Positions 36,001 through 44,033 of a stretch of 64,000 nt of DNA are shown one piece after another. Positions within the stretch are counted from its first letter, which is position 1. Each line of letters opens with the position of its first letter. Position numbers and translations under genes: made by a program. The DNA is taken from assembly GCF_900108315.1 (NCBI RefSeq), contig NZ_FNVB01000003.1:469404-533403 (forward strand). The letters are read 5' to 3'. The stretch is from Saccharopolyspora kobensis (GTDB lineage: Bacteria; Actinomycetota; Actinomycetes; Mycobacteriales; Pseudonocardiaceae). The notes under the pieces are model-generated. The model searched no databases. It saw nothing but the letters and a program-made list of their open reading frames with translations, and was not told where the DNA came from.

Positions 36001-39000
36001 GTTCCCGTTCGTCGCCGTCGCGGCGGACGCCGTCCTGGCGGGCGCCTGCTCGGGCGTCCCTTCGGACTTCGTCACGAGCGCCCGGCCGCGGACACCGCGC
36101 AAGGTCGCCACCACCTCGTCGCGCTCGCCGTACACCGTGATGTCGGCGCGCAGCGTCGTCTCACCGACGTGGGTCATGCGGACGTGGCTGCACAGCGGGA
36201 CGTCCGGCCCCGCCCGGTGCACCGTGATCCGGTCGACGCCTTCGAGCACGAAGCCCCGGCCGTCGGCCGCCCACCCGTCGGGCAGCAGCGCGGCGACGGG
36301 CTGGATGCAGGCGTCGAGCGCGGCCGGGTGGAGGAGGAAGTTCCCGCGCATCGGCGCGGCGATGTGGGCCAGCAGCTCTCCGGTGCCGAGCTCGAGCTCG
36401 GCGATCCCCGCGAACGCCCCGTCCCAGGTGTTGCCGCGCCCGGCGTGCTCGGCGTAGAAGCGCTCGCCGGACTGCAGCGCGGTGCAGCGAGCGCGGACGG
36501 CGTCCAGCGGCTCCAGCGGAACAGCGCCGATGGATTCGCCGACGGTCGCCTCGGCGTGGTCGGTCCAGGTGTCGCCGGAACCGGCGCAGCTGGCGACGAC
36601 AACCCGCCGGGTGCCGTCCTCCTCCTCGATGCGCACCCGGATCCTGGTGTCGTCGTCGAGCAGCAGCAGCTGGCGCAGGACGAGCTCGCGCACCGTCGGC
36701 TCCGCGCCGGCGGCGGGCAGCTGCGCGGCGGCGGCCAGGGCGAGTTCCATGAACGCCGCGCCCGGCATCACCGACGTGCCGGACACGCGGTGGTCGGTCA
36801 GGAACCTGTTGCGCTCCAGGTCCAGCTGCCCGATCCACTCGCAGCCGTCCGGACCGTTCCGCGTCGCGGCGCCCAGCAGGTCGTGGCCCGCTGCGGCGGG
36901 CGGCGCGGCGGACGGCGGCGCGGCGGCGGGCAGTTCCGCGGCGTCGGCCGCGGGGGCGATCTCGGGCCACGGGTAGTCCGCTGACTGGTACCAGTAGTGG
37001 TCGCGCTGCCACGGGTACCGCGGAAGCTCCACGTGCTCCGCGCGGAACCCGTGCACCCGTTCCCAGTCGACGTCGACACCCGCCACGTACAGCTCCGCCA
37101 AGGACTCCCGCAGCGAGTCGAGCTCGTCGCGGTTGCGGCGCAGCGATCCCAGGACGGTGGCCTCCGCCCCGTCCGCGATGCTGCTGATCGGAGCGGTGAG
37201 GACGGGGTGCGGGGACATCTGGAGGAACACCACGGGACCGTGGCCGAGCTGGGAGCGGACGGTTTCCTCCAGCCGGACCGTCTCGCGCAGGTTGCGCCAC
37301 CAGTAGTCGGCGTCGAAGGCGTGGCCCGGCAGCTCGCCGGTGGTGACGGTGGAGATGACCGGGACGTCACCGGCGGAGGGGACGAGACCGGTCAGGCCTT
37401 CGAGCAGCGGCTCGCGCACCGCGTCGATCTGCGGGCTGTGCGCGGCGTAGCTGACCTTGACCTCCTGGCAGTCCACGCCGAGCTTCTCGCAGCCGCGCAC
37501 GATTCGCGCGATCTCCTCGCCGTGCCCGGCGAGCACGACGCTGCCGCGCGTCTCCGAGACCGCGATCGACGCCTCCGCACCGATGGTGGCGAGGAGGTCC
37601 GGCAGTTCCTCGGGCGAGATCTCGACCCAGGCCATGCTCCCCGGAGGCGCCAGGTCCTGGATGAGCCGGGCCCGCAGGCAGCTGAGGTGACCGGCCTGCT
37701 CCAGGCTGAGCACCCCGGCCGCCTGCGCGGCGGCGATCTCGCCCTGGCTCTGCCCGATCACCGCGTCCGGCGTCACGCCCCACGAGCGCCAGTGCTCGGC
37801 GAGGGCCACGCCCATCGCCCAGAGCGCGGGCTGGACCTTGGCCGTCTCCTGCAGGAAGGCGGTGTCCTCCAGGCGCAGCGCCTCGATCAGCGACCAGCCG
37901 GACACGTGCTCGCGGATGACCGCGTCGCACGCCTCCAGCGTCGTGCGGAAGGCCTCCGACTGCTCCAGGAGCCGCCGCCCCATGCCCGGCCACTGCGAGC
38001 CCTGGCCCGGGAAGACGAAGACGACGCGCGGCGGCTCGCCACCGGATCCCGTCGCGGTCCCGGGTTCCGGCTGACCGGCGAGGAAACCGGCCAGCCCCGC
38101 GCGCATCCCCGGCAGGTCGGCCGCGGTGATCGCGAGCCGGTGCTCCCAGTGGTGGCGGTGCTGGCCCGCGGCGGCGCACAGGTCTTCCAGCGGCGGGGCG
38201 TCGGGCCGGGACAGCAGGTCCTGGTAGGAGCTGGACAGCTCGCGCAGGGCGTCCTCGGAGCGGGCGGACAGCGGGAGGACCGGCGTGCCCGCCGCGGATC
38301 GACGGCTCCGCCGCGTGTTCTCGGCGGGTGCGCTGGCCAGGACCACGTGCGCGTTGGTCCCGGATGCGCCCAGCCCGTTGACGCCGGCGATCGACCGCCC
38401 GCCGGTGCTGTTCAGCGGCGCGTTGCGGGCCGAGATCTGCACCGGCATGGCGTCCCAGTCGACGGCGTGGGTCAGCTCGCGCAGGTGCGGGTTGCCCGGG
38501 ACGACGCCGTTCTCGAGGGTGAGCACGGTCTTGATCAGCCCGACGATGCCCGCGGCGCCTTCGGTGTGCCCCACGTTGACCTTCGCGGAGCCGACCAGGC
38601 AGTCGGGCTCACCGGGGCCGCGCGGCCCGAGGACCTGGGAGAGGGCGGTGAGCTCGATGGGATCACCGACGGGGGTGCCGCTGCCGTGCGCCTCCACGTA
38701 GGAGACCTCGCGCGGGTCGACCCCGGCCTGGGCGTAGGCGGCCCGGAGCACTTCGGCCTGACCCTCCACAGTGGGCGCCGCGATGCCCCGGCCGGTGAAA
38801 CCCACGCTGTTGACCGCGCTGCCCAGGATCACCGCGCGGATCCGGTCGCCGTCGGCCAGCGCGCGGCGCAGCGGCTTGAGGAGAACCGCACCGACCGCCT
38901 CGGCCCGGACGTAACCGTTGGCGGAGGCGTCGCCGAACTTGCACCGCCCGTCCGGCGAGAGCGCTCCGGCGCTGTTGAACGTGAGGTAGTTCGACGGGGC

Positions 39001-39636
39001 GAGGATGATGTTGGTGCCCCCGGCGAAGGCCTGCTCGCACTCGCCCGCCCGCAGCGCCTGGCACGCCAGGTGCACCGCCACCAGCGAGGAGGAGCAGGCC
39101 GCGTCGACGGTCATGGTGGGGCCGTGCAGGTCGAGGCCGTACGCCACGTGCCCGGACAGGGAGCTGCGGGCGACGCCGAACTCGGCGTGGTGGTCCAGGC
39201 CCTCGGGGTCACCGATCTGGCGGAGCCAGTAGTCGCCGTAGGTGTTGCCGATGTAGACCCCGGTGGTGGCGCTGGTCAGCTGCCGGCGGGTCGCACCGGC
39301 GTCCTCGGCGGTCTCGTGGGCGACCTCCAGCAGGAGCCGCAGCTGGGGATCCGCGCGGATCGCCTCCCGCCGGGACATGCCGAAGAACCCCGCGTCGAAA
39401 TCGCCCACGCCGGGCAGGAAACCGCCGCGGGTCGTGGGCACCTTGCCCGGGGTCCGCGGCTCGCCGTGCAGTTCGTACATCCACGACCGGTCGGCAGGGG
39501 CGTCGGCGACGCCTTCGCGGCCCTGCCGGAGGAGTTCCCAGAATTCATCGACGTCCGGTGCGCCCGGGAACCGTCCACTCATTCCGATGATGGCGATCGC
39601 GTTGTCCTGGTCGGGCTGGAAGTTCTGGGATTTCAT
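33064..39636 (-). CDS. Type I PKS, single fully reducing module KS-AT-DH-ER-KR-ACP
   Basis: About 2190 residues. KS: DAACSSSL (Cys near 181), EAHGSGT, NVGHTEG. AT: GQSQGEIAA (Ser near 630) and YAAH at the selectivity site; GxSQGE with a YASH-like motif suggests methylmalonyl-CoA, and the first His of GHSxG is Gln. DH: HRVSGTSVMP (His near 949) and DACIQ. ER: GTGGVGQAA near 1596. KR: TGGMSGIG near 1792, Tyr in SAYAAGN near 1932. ACP: GMDSLML near 2146. There is no loading domain or thioesterase. I prefer ATG at 39636 with GAGGA upstream; ATG at 39657 is possible. As the only PKS module in view it may act iteratively or extend once, with release by the coupled thioester reductase. Confidence 0.92.
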   Translation of the reverse strand: MKSQNFQPDQDNAIAIIGMSGRFPGAPDVDEFWELLRQGREGVADAPADRSWMYELHGEPRTPGKVPTTRGGFLPGVGDFDAGFFGMSRREAIRADPQLRLLLEVAHETAEDAGATRRQLTSATTGVYIGNTYGDYWLRQIGDPEGLDHHAEFGVARSSLSGHVAYGLDLHGPTMTVDAACSSSLVAVHLACQALRAGECEQAFAGGTNIILAPSNYLTFNSAGALSPDGRCKFGDASANGYVRAEAVGAVLLKPLRRALADGDRIRAVILGSAVNSVGFTGRGIAAPTVEGQAEVLRAAYAQAGVDPREVSYVEAHGSGTPVGDPIELTALSQVLGPRGPGEPDCLVGSAKVNVGHTEGAAGIVGLIKTVLTLENGVVPGNPHLRELTHAVDWDAMPVQISARNAPLNSTGGRSIAGVNGLGASGTNAHVVLASAPAENTRRSRRSAAGTPVLPLSARSEDALRELSSSYQDLLSRPDAPPLEDLCAAAGQHRHHWEHRLAITAADLPGMRAGLAGFLAGQPEPGTATGSGGEPPRVVFVFPGQGSQWPGMGRRLLEQSEAFRTTLEACDAVIREHVSGWSLIEALRLEDTAFLQETAKVQPALWAMGVALAEHWRSWGVTPDAVIGQSQGEIAAAQAAGVLSLEQAGHLSCLRARLIQDLAPPGSMAWVEISPEELPDLLATIGAEASIAVSETRGSVVLAGHGEEIARIVRGCEKLGVDCQEVKVSYAAHSPQIDAVREPLLEGLTGLVPSAGDVPVISTVTTGELPGHAFDADYWWRNLRETVRLEETVRSQLGHGPVVFLQMSPHPVLTAPISSIADGAEATVLGSLRRNRDELDSLRESLAELYVAGVDVDWERVHGFRAEHVELPRYPWQRDHYWYQSADYPWPEIAPAADAAELPAAAPPSAAPPAAAGHDLLGAATRNGPDGCEWIGQLDLERNRFLTDHRVSGTSVMPGAAFMELALAAAAQLPAAGAEPTVRELVLRQLLLLDDDTRIRVRIEEEDGTRRVVVASCAGSGDTWTDHAEATVGESIGAVPLEPLDAVRARCTALQSGERFYAEHAGRGNTWDGAFAGIAELELGTGELLAHIAAPMRGNFLLHPAALDACIQPVAALLPDGWAADGRGFVLEGVDRITVHRAGPDVPLCSHVRMTHVGETTLRADITVYGERDEVVATLRGVRGRALVTKSEGTPEQAPARTASAATATNGNAGSDYDDWFHGIRWDPIAAEDAERATGRWLVLHSGTDLDSALREQLEMGGNTVVTVRPGRGFAVEGADRYRIALGSDEDLELAIKDASRRGALCGVIDLTPLDVQIDPDAASEVVQRAAEDLCSGATALARVLGTFGQGQAPRLFLVTRGAQRTSPEDPSTAPWQAALWGFGKVLGVEHPELDPVLIDLPAAAQPGEAAALSSALLGAGTENQLALRGDRVLVARLVLAPPVRGGNRTQRPADGVEVRAESLALEPFRRVAPGPGQVEIEVSHSGLNFKDVLIATGTISLPNGKAPVLGAECAGTVARVGPGVTEFAVGEPVMAIAHPGMRSHVVTDARLVARRPAPLTAAEAAVIPAAHVTAYLALIEIGRLQPGETVLVHSGTGGVGQAALDIARWRGATVYATAGTPAKRDLLLKLGAAKTADSRSLAYEDEFADGVDIVLGTNVDEHVEAGFRLLKPLGRYVDLVGKGAGSGQALPMSLFTQNRSYSTVDLADLHVHSAQVLGDALREVGRLLETGELAPPTHRVFPAERAADAFGVMSGGRHIGKLALSFPRAERSAPSAAPSEPAVRADGTYLITGGMSGIGALFARWLHERGARHLLITGRSTNPADRGLLELPGVRYAAVDVSDEDAMAALLRDGERAGHPPVVGVVHAAGVLEPGPLADQSESERSATLRPKVAGAWSLHKLFADRPLDFFVLFSSGVSPFSSLTAGYHLSAYAAGNTFLDSLASYRNARGLPATVVDWGYWSETGLAARLSARGGHDVRPTGMGAIRPADAAALFGLLLAHDQGQVICTPADWEAYAAAYPADASRPLLRALLNGTRQPVQPPRPPAAPTLNGSSSSKVAGRGDASLNGRSSARPVEVVAPVAPVERAVVPERVVAEEVASSNGKSSGGGDLAEYVVGQLARILGVGVDRVDQGRRMNQLGMDSLMLADLRTRLRRDRGIDVTVARLLEAGSVRSLIAELTKAGESTS

Positions 39637-39824
39637 GCGGTCCTCGCGTGTCGTCATTCAGAGCCTGTTGGTGAATGGTCTGGATGGGTGGTCGCTTGGC
39701 GGAACCTGAGAGGTTCCCCGGACTGCGGGAGTCCCTCCCGTGCGTGTCCAGACAGGCCCTCAGCGATCCGGGTCCGGTGGGGCCACTCGCAGCAGCGGTC
39801 ACGACGCCCCGAGTCGGCGTCACA

Positions 39825-41915
39825 TCACCTTCTCCCGTCCGGTGCGGAGTTCCGGTCCAGCCGGAGGGTTTCGGGGTGCCAGAGCCCCGCTTCGGCGCCG
39901 TGCGGTGCGGGCAGCACCACGCGGTCGGCCAGTCCGCCGAAGCGGGCCAGCACCGCATCGCCCACGTCGTGCGGATCTGCCCGGACGGCGAAGGTCTCCA
40001 GGACTTCGTCGTCGATCATCTCGCCCATGCGCCGCCAGCGCTGCGGGTCGCCGGACAGGCTCAGCTCCCGCATGGTGTCGCCGAACTCGGCGAGCCCGTG
40101 CAGGTCGAGGACGCGGCGGTAGTCCTTGGGGCTGCAGTAGAAGGCGACCAAGCGCCGCAACCGGCTCTCGACGGCGTCCCGCTCCTGCGGGGTCCGGCCG
40201 GTGGCGATCAGCGGCATGGCGACCACGGTGAAGCTCTCCCTGGACCGGCCGGCCTTGGCCAGTCCGCGCTCCACCGCGGGCAGCAGCAGATCGGTCAGGT
40301 GGCGGCGGCTGGCGAAGGGCGGCGCGATGAGTCCGTCGGCGATCTCGCCCGCCAGCTCGGCCATCCGGGGCCCGGCCGCACCGAGGAAGATCGCCGGTGC
40401 ACCGTGCGGGTTGGGCGGTGGGTTGAAGAACTCCGAGCTCAGGGTGAAGCTGTAGAACTCGCCGCGGTAGGCCAGCGGTTCTTCATCGTTCCAACTGGCC
40501 CAGATCGACCGCAGGGCACCGATGAAGTCGCGCATCCGGTCGACGGGTCGGTTGCCGGGCATCGCCATCCGGTTGGCCAGGTGCACCGGCAGCTGGGAGC
40601 CGAGACCCAGGACCAGCCGGCCACCGGAGAGCCGGTGGAGGTCGTTGGCCGAGCAGGCCACGGTCATGGGGCTGCGCGCGAGCGCGACCGTCACCGCCGT
40701 GCCGAGGCCGATGTCCTTCGTGGTCCCGGCGGCCACCGTCAGCGCCAGCAATGGGTCGAAGCGCTGTTCCGGCACCCAGAACGCGCCGTAACCGGCGGCT
40801 TCGCTCGCCGCCGCCGCTCCGCCGGGGTCGATCTCGCGGTGCTCCAGCGCGAGCGGGGCGTTGTGGCCGTCGAAGCGCACCGCCGCGCGGGTTTCCGGCT
40901 CAGGCCGCGGGTCGCGGGCGCGGGGTGCCGGGATCACCTCGACGGTCCGGCCGACGGCCATCCGGTCGAAGAACCCGGGATCCAGCGGTGCTTCGTCGAC
41001 TCCCGCGTCGGAGGGCGAGAGCCGGACGCCGCCCTCGCCGGTGGGCGGTGGCTCGCTTCCGGGGCCGACCAGCAACCGCGCCGCCTGCGAGGCGAGGGCG
41101 CTGCCGTCCAGTTGCCGCAGCCAGCTGTCGAGGGGCACCGGGGTCAGCGCCGTGCCGCTGCGCTCCACCGCGTCGAAGACGTCGTCCAGCCGGACCGGCT
41201 GCCGGCGGGTGAGGGTGAAGACCTGCCCAGCGGCGTCCTCGCGCAGCGCCAGTGCGACGACCGCCCTGGCCGCGACGTCGGCCAGCTCGACGTGGGCCGC
41301 TCCCGGGTCCCTGGGCCTGGTCCCGGTGCTGGCAGCGACGCGCTGCAGGGCGGCGAGCAGGTTCGGGGTGGCCGACCGCCCGTCGGAGGCGCCGTTGACG
41401 GTCAGCCCCGTCTGGATGCGGACCACCGGCATCCCGCCCGCGGTCGCGTCCTGGAGCTTGACCCAGGCGAGGCTGTCGTCGGACGTCGCGCCGCGCGAGG
41501 TCTCCGGGCGGAACACCGCGCAGATCAGCGGGCGCCGTCCGGTGAGCTCGGCGCGGCGCTCGGCGAGGGAGATCAGGTGGTGGACGTCGTCCGCCGGTTC
41601 GCTGTCGATGATCACCTCGACGGACTCGGCAAGGGCATCGCGGTCGCGCGTCGAGAGCCCGAGACCGGGGCCGGAATCCTCGCGGGGAAGCTCGACGAGC
41701 CGCCCTTCCAGGGCATCGCGCCGATCGGGTCGTGCCGGTGCCCCGCCGAGTCGGTACACCAGGGCCGAGGTGGCCGAGCACAGTTCGGCGCACAAGTGCG
41801 CGCCGAACGCGTCACCCGACGTTCGCGCCAGAATCGAACGCGGCGAGCGGAAAGCGATTCCTGCTGCGGCGCTCCCGCTTCCCGGCATCACCGATCGCCC
41901 CTCGTGCATGCCCAT
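39825..41915 (-). CDS. Degenerate thioester reductase fused to luciferase-like (LLM) oxidoreductase
   Basis: A 696-residue two-part protein. Residues about 20-310 align with the neighbouring thioester reductase (SILARTSGDAFGAHLCAEL versus SVLLTGVTGSLGSRLCDEL), but the NADPH loop is destroyed and the Y-x3-K pair is lost (LAWVK). Residues about 350-680 are an LLM flavin oxidoreductase, probably F420- or FMN-dependent: YGAFWVPEQRFDPLLALTVAAG, GLGTAV, SGGRLVLGLGSQ and FLGAAGPRMAELAGE are typical. The N-terminal part may now be an ACP- or aldehyde-binding scaffold. The LLM part may oxidise the product of the intact reductase. ATG at 41915 follows GAGAGG. It is followed by the PKS on the same strand after 188 bases. 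Confidence 0.8.
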   Translation of the reverse strand: MGMHEGRSVMPGSGSAAAGIAFRSPRSILARTSGDAFGAHLCAELCSATSALVYRLGGAPARPDRRDALEGRLVELPREDSGPGLGLSTRDRDALAESVEVIIDSEPADDVHHLISLAERRAELTGRRPLICAVFRPETSRGATSDDSLAWVKLQDATAGGMPVVRIQTGLTVNGASDGRSATPNLLAALQRVAASTGTRPRDPGAAHVELADVAARAVVALALREDAAGQVFTLTRRQPVRLDDVFDAVERSGTALTPVPLDSWLRQLDGSALASQAARLLVGPGSEPPPTGEGGVRLSPSDAGVDEAPLDPGFFDRMAVGRTVEVIPAPRARDPRPEPETRAAVRFDGHNAPLALEHREIDPGGAAAASEAAGYGAFWVPEQRFDPLLALTVAAGTTKDIGLGTAVTVALARSPMTVACSANDLHRLSGGRLVLGLGSQLPVHLANRMAMPGNRPVDRMRDFIGALRSIWASWNDEEPLAYRGEFYSFTLSSEFFNPPPNPHGAPAIFLGAAGPRMAELAGEIADGLIAPPFASRRHLTDLLLPAVERGLAKAGRSRESFTVVAMPLIATGRTPQERDAVESRLRRLVAFYCSPKDYRRVLDLHGLAEFGDTMRELSLSGDPQRWRRMGEMIDDEVLETFAVRADPHDVGDAVLARFGGLADRVVLPAPHGAEAGLWHPETLRLDRNSAPDGRR

Positions 41916-42317
41916 TGGACGCCTCTCGCAACGGAGGTGAAGTAATCATGAACAATCGGGTCGCCGCGCAGGAAAACCCGCTTCCGCGCGACCGTACCCG
42001 AAAACGAATAATTCGCACTGCCACCGACCGGAATCAATTCTATCAAGATCACCGATGGCGGTAAACGTGAAGATCGCACGTGGCCGCGTGAGTCGCGCCG
42101 AATTCGCCGGGGACCGATCCACGAACGAACCCGCGAGATGAATGAGCCGGCCATGACGAACAACCGGATTCACGGATCACCTGACGTAATTCACCGCGCC
42201 GATGTCAGCGGCGGAATTCCCGCCGGGAGCGAATTCCTCCGCGGGCGGGAGCGGCATTCACCGTTCCCGCCCGCGGAGCCCGGACTCGCCCGCGGTGCGG
42301 CGGCCGGCGCGGGTCGG
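41916..42317. other. AT-richer gap between LLM fusion and ACP genes
   Basis: About 400 bases on either side of which genes run on the minus strand. It probably contains the promoter of the LLM fusion-PKS-reductase operon. Apart from the small plus-strand frame listed separately, no gene or palindrome was found. Confidence 0.45.
41948..42064 (+). CDS. Possible 38-residue small ORF with strong ribosome site (low confidence)
   Basis: An ATG at 41948 has GGAGGTGA seven bases upstream, one of the best ribosome sites in the window, and a 38-codon frame (MNNRVAAQENPLPRD...) ends at TAA. The frame is basic and lacks GC bias at third positions, so it may be chance in an AT-rich promoter region. It points away from the LLM fusion gene and could be a leader peptide. 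No family resemblance is seen. Confidence 0.25.
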   Translation: MNNRVAAQENPLPRDRTRKRIIRTATDRNQFYQDHRWR

Positions 42318-42572
42318 TCAACCGCTGATCGACACGACGTGCTCGGCCAGCGATTCGATCGAGCGCAGCGCCTCCGGCTGGACGTCGTCGTCCCACTCGA
42401 ACCCGAAGGCGTCCTCCATCGACACCAGCAGGCTGACCAGCGCGTTGGACGACACCCCGGCCTGGCGCAGCGATGCCGCGTCCGCCACGGTGCTGACGAA
42501 CTCGTCGCCACCGTAGAGGTCCTCCAGCAGCGCGCGGATGCGCTGCCGCACCTCGAGCACCTGCTCAGGCAT
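42318..42572 (-). CDS. Acyl carrier protein with atypical SSN motif
   Basis: An 84-residue acidic, helical ACP-like protein. Helix II starts GVSSNALVSLL where a usual ACP has GxDSL, so Asp is replaced by Ser and Leu by Asn; Ser42 is the candidate phosphopantetheine site. The acidic face (SMEDAFGFEWDDD) is typical of ACPs. Its start overlaps the alpha/beta hydrolase stop by eight bases. This is the second discrete ACP of the locus and may serve the LLM fusion protein or the KASIII-like enzyme. Confidence 0.72.
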   Translation of the reverse strand: MPEQVLEVRQRIRALLEDLYGGDEFVSTVADAASLRQAGVSSNALVSLLVSMEDAFGFEWDDDVQPEALRSIESLAEHVVSISG

Positions 42573-43431
42573 TCGATTCCACTTCGTCGATGAACTTGCG
42601 GACGAGCGCCTGGAAGGTCTCGGCGTCGTCGACGTAGGGCACGTGACCGGCCTTCGCCATGATCTCGCAGCGCCCCTTCGGGAACTGCTCGGCCAGCTCC
42701 TTGGCCGCCGTCGGCCCCATCAGGAAGTCGTCGTCACCGATGACCACCAGCGTCGGCGCGGCGACGCGGGCCAGCAGCTCGGGGCTGTTGTCGTCCTGCA
42801 TGGCGCGCTTCATGCCGTTGGTGAGGTCCTCGACGGTGGACAGCGCCGAGAACGCCTCCCGGAAGCCCAGGAAGCCCGGCGCGCCGAGCGCCTCGTTCAT
42901 CGCCGCGCTGAACACCTCGGGGTACATGTGCTCGTACAGCGCCGTGATGCCGTGGTTCTCCAGCGTCCGCAGCCACGCCTTCTGGACCTGCCGCTGGCGC
43001 CGCATCCCCTGCGGGCCGAAGACCGGGCCCGCCAGCACCACGCCCCTGACCCGGTCCGGGTACCGCAGCGCCAGGTCCCGGGCCAGGATCGTCGAGGTCG
43101 ACGCGCCGATCAGGTAGGCGGACTCGACCTCCAGCGCGTCGAGCAGCCCGATCACGTCGGTCGCGTGCTCCTCCCAGGTCGGTTCCTCGGCGACGTGCGA
43201 GGAGGCACCGTGGTTGCACAGGTCGAAGCCGATGAGCCGGAACTGCTGCTCAAGCTCCTCGGTGAACACCCGCCACGACGGAGCGGGCAGGAACAGCGGG
43301 TTGAGCAGCACGATGGCGGTGCCTTCGCCGCGGGTCTCGTAGTAGAGCTCCACGCCCTCCCGGGTGCGGATTCGCGGCGTGTCCTCGCGGTAGGTCAGAT
43401 CCAGCCGGGACAGATTCTCATAACCTGGCAT
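42565..43431 (-). CDS. Alpha/beta hydrolase
   Basis: A 288-residue serine hydrolase. The elbow is GASTST with Ser as nucleophile, the acid is in VIGDDDFLMG, and the His is in KAGHVPYVD; the oxyanion region is LLNPLFLPAPSW. These residues are intact, so it should be active. Its overlap with the ACP gene suggests a thioesterase-like or editing role, or hydrolysis of a pathway ester or lactone. ATG at 43431 follows AAGGATGG. Haloalkane dehalogenase and esterase functions are alternatives. Confidence 0.82.
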   Translation of the reverse strand: MPGYENLSRLDLTYREDTPRIRTREGVELYYETRGEGTAIVLLNPLFLPAPSWRVFTEELEQQFRLIGFDLCNHGASSHVAEEPTWEEHATDVIGLLDALEVESAYLIGASTSTILARDLALRYPDRVRGVVLAGPVFGPQGMRRQRQVQKAWLRTLENHGITALYEHMYPEVFSAAMNEALGAPGFLGFREAFSALSTVEDLTNGMKRAMQDDNSPELLARVAAPTLVVIGDDDFLMGPTAAKELAEQFPKGRCEIMAKAGHVPYVDDAETFQALVRKFIDEVESNA

Positions 43432-44033
43432 TGGTTTCCATCCTTCTCTCGTTCTCGACGATTTCGGCACCCGGCAGAATGCGAGCGATCCCGGCGACAC
43501 CGGTCACCGGGAGTTCTCCGGGAACAGCACCGCGGAGGTGCCCGCAGCGCGCGATGCCCGCGCCGAAACGACGTGGCTCACCACTGCCCGCGAACGGCAG
43601 CACAACTCCGGCCCGCTCATCGGTGGTGAGCTCGAGAAAATCCGCCACCTGCTCCCGGGGCGAATTCGTGGCTGCCGCTTGAGGTGGCACAGGACATCTC
43701 CCGGACAGGACGACTGCGATCGAAGGCCGAACGACCCGCGATCACCGCACCATTACGGACACGTTCGAACGCCTGCGGCGTTCAGATCAGCTCCATCAGA
43801 ACAACCCAGGTGAACCCGTGCCGTGGAACGGCTTCGAAGCTACCAGCAGAGGCCCGGGTCCTGACATGTCCTTTCCACACGTGTTCCCGTGCATTTCGCA
43901 CATCCCGAGCGGAGAAATCGACCCGCGGCCGGCGCGGTGCGGTCAGCGGCGAGCGGCGCCGCGGAGGAGAATCCGGGACCGCCCGTCGCCGCGCGAAGGC
44001 CGGCCGATGATCTCCCGAGCAGAGAGGCGCACC
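43432..44033. other. Divergent intergenic region between hydrolase and SDR
   Basis: About 600 bases separate divergent genes. It should carry promoters for the minus-strand hydrolase-ACP unit and the plus-strand SDR. Open frames that run into the SDR from upstream lack good starts. No operator was identified. Confidence 0.45.

Noticed and set aside
33622-40122. Long plus-strand open frames opposite the PKS
   Set aside because: Low-complexity composition and no domains, while the minus strand has KS-AT-DH-ER-KR-ACP motifs in order.
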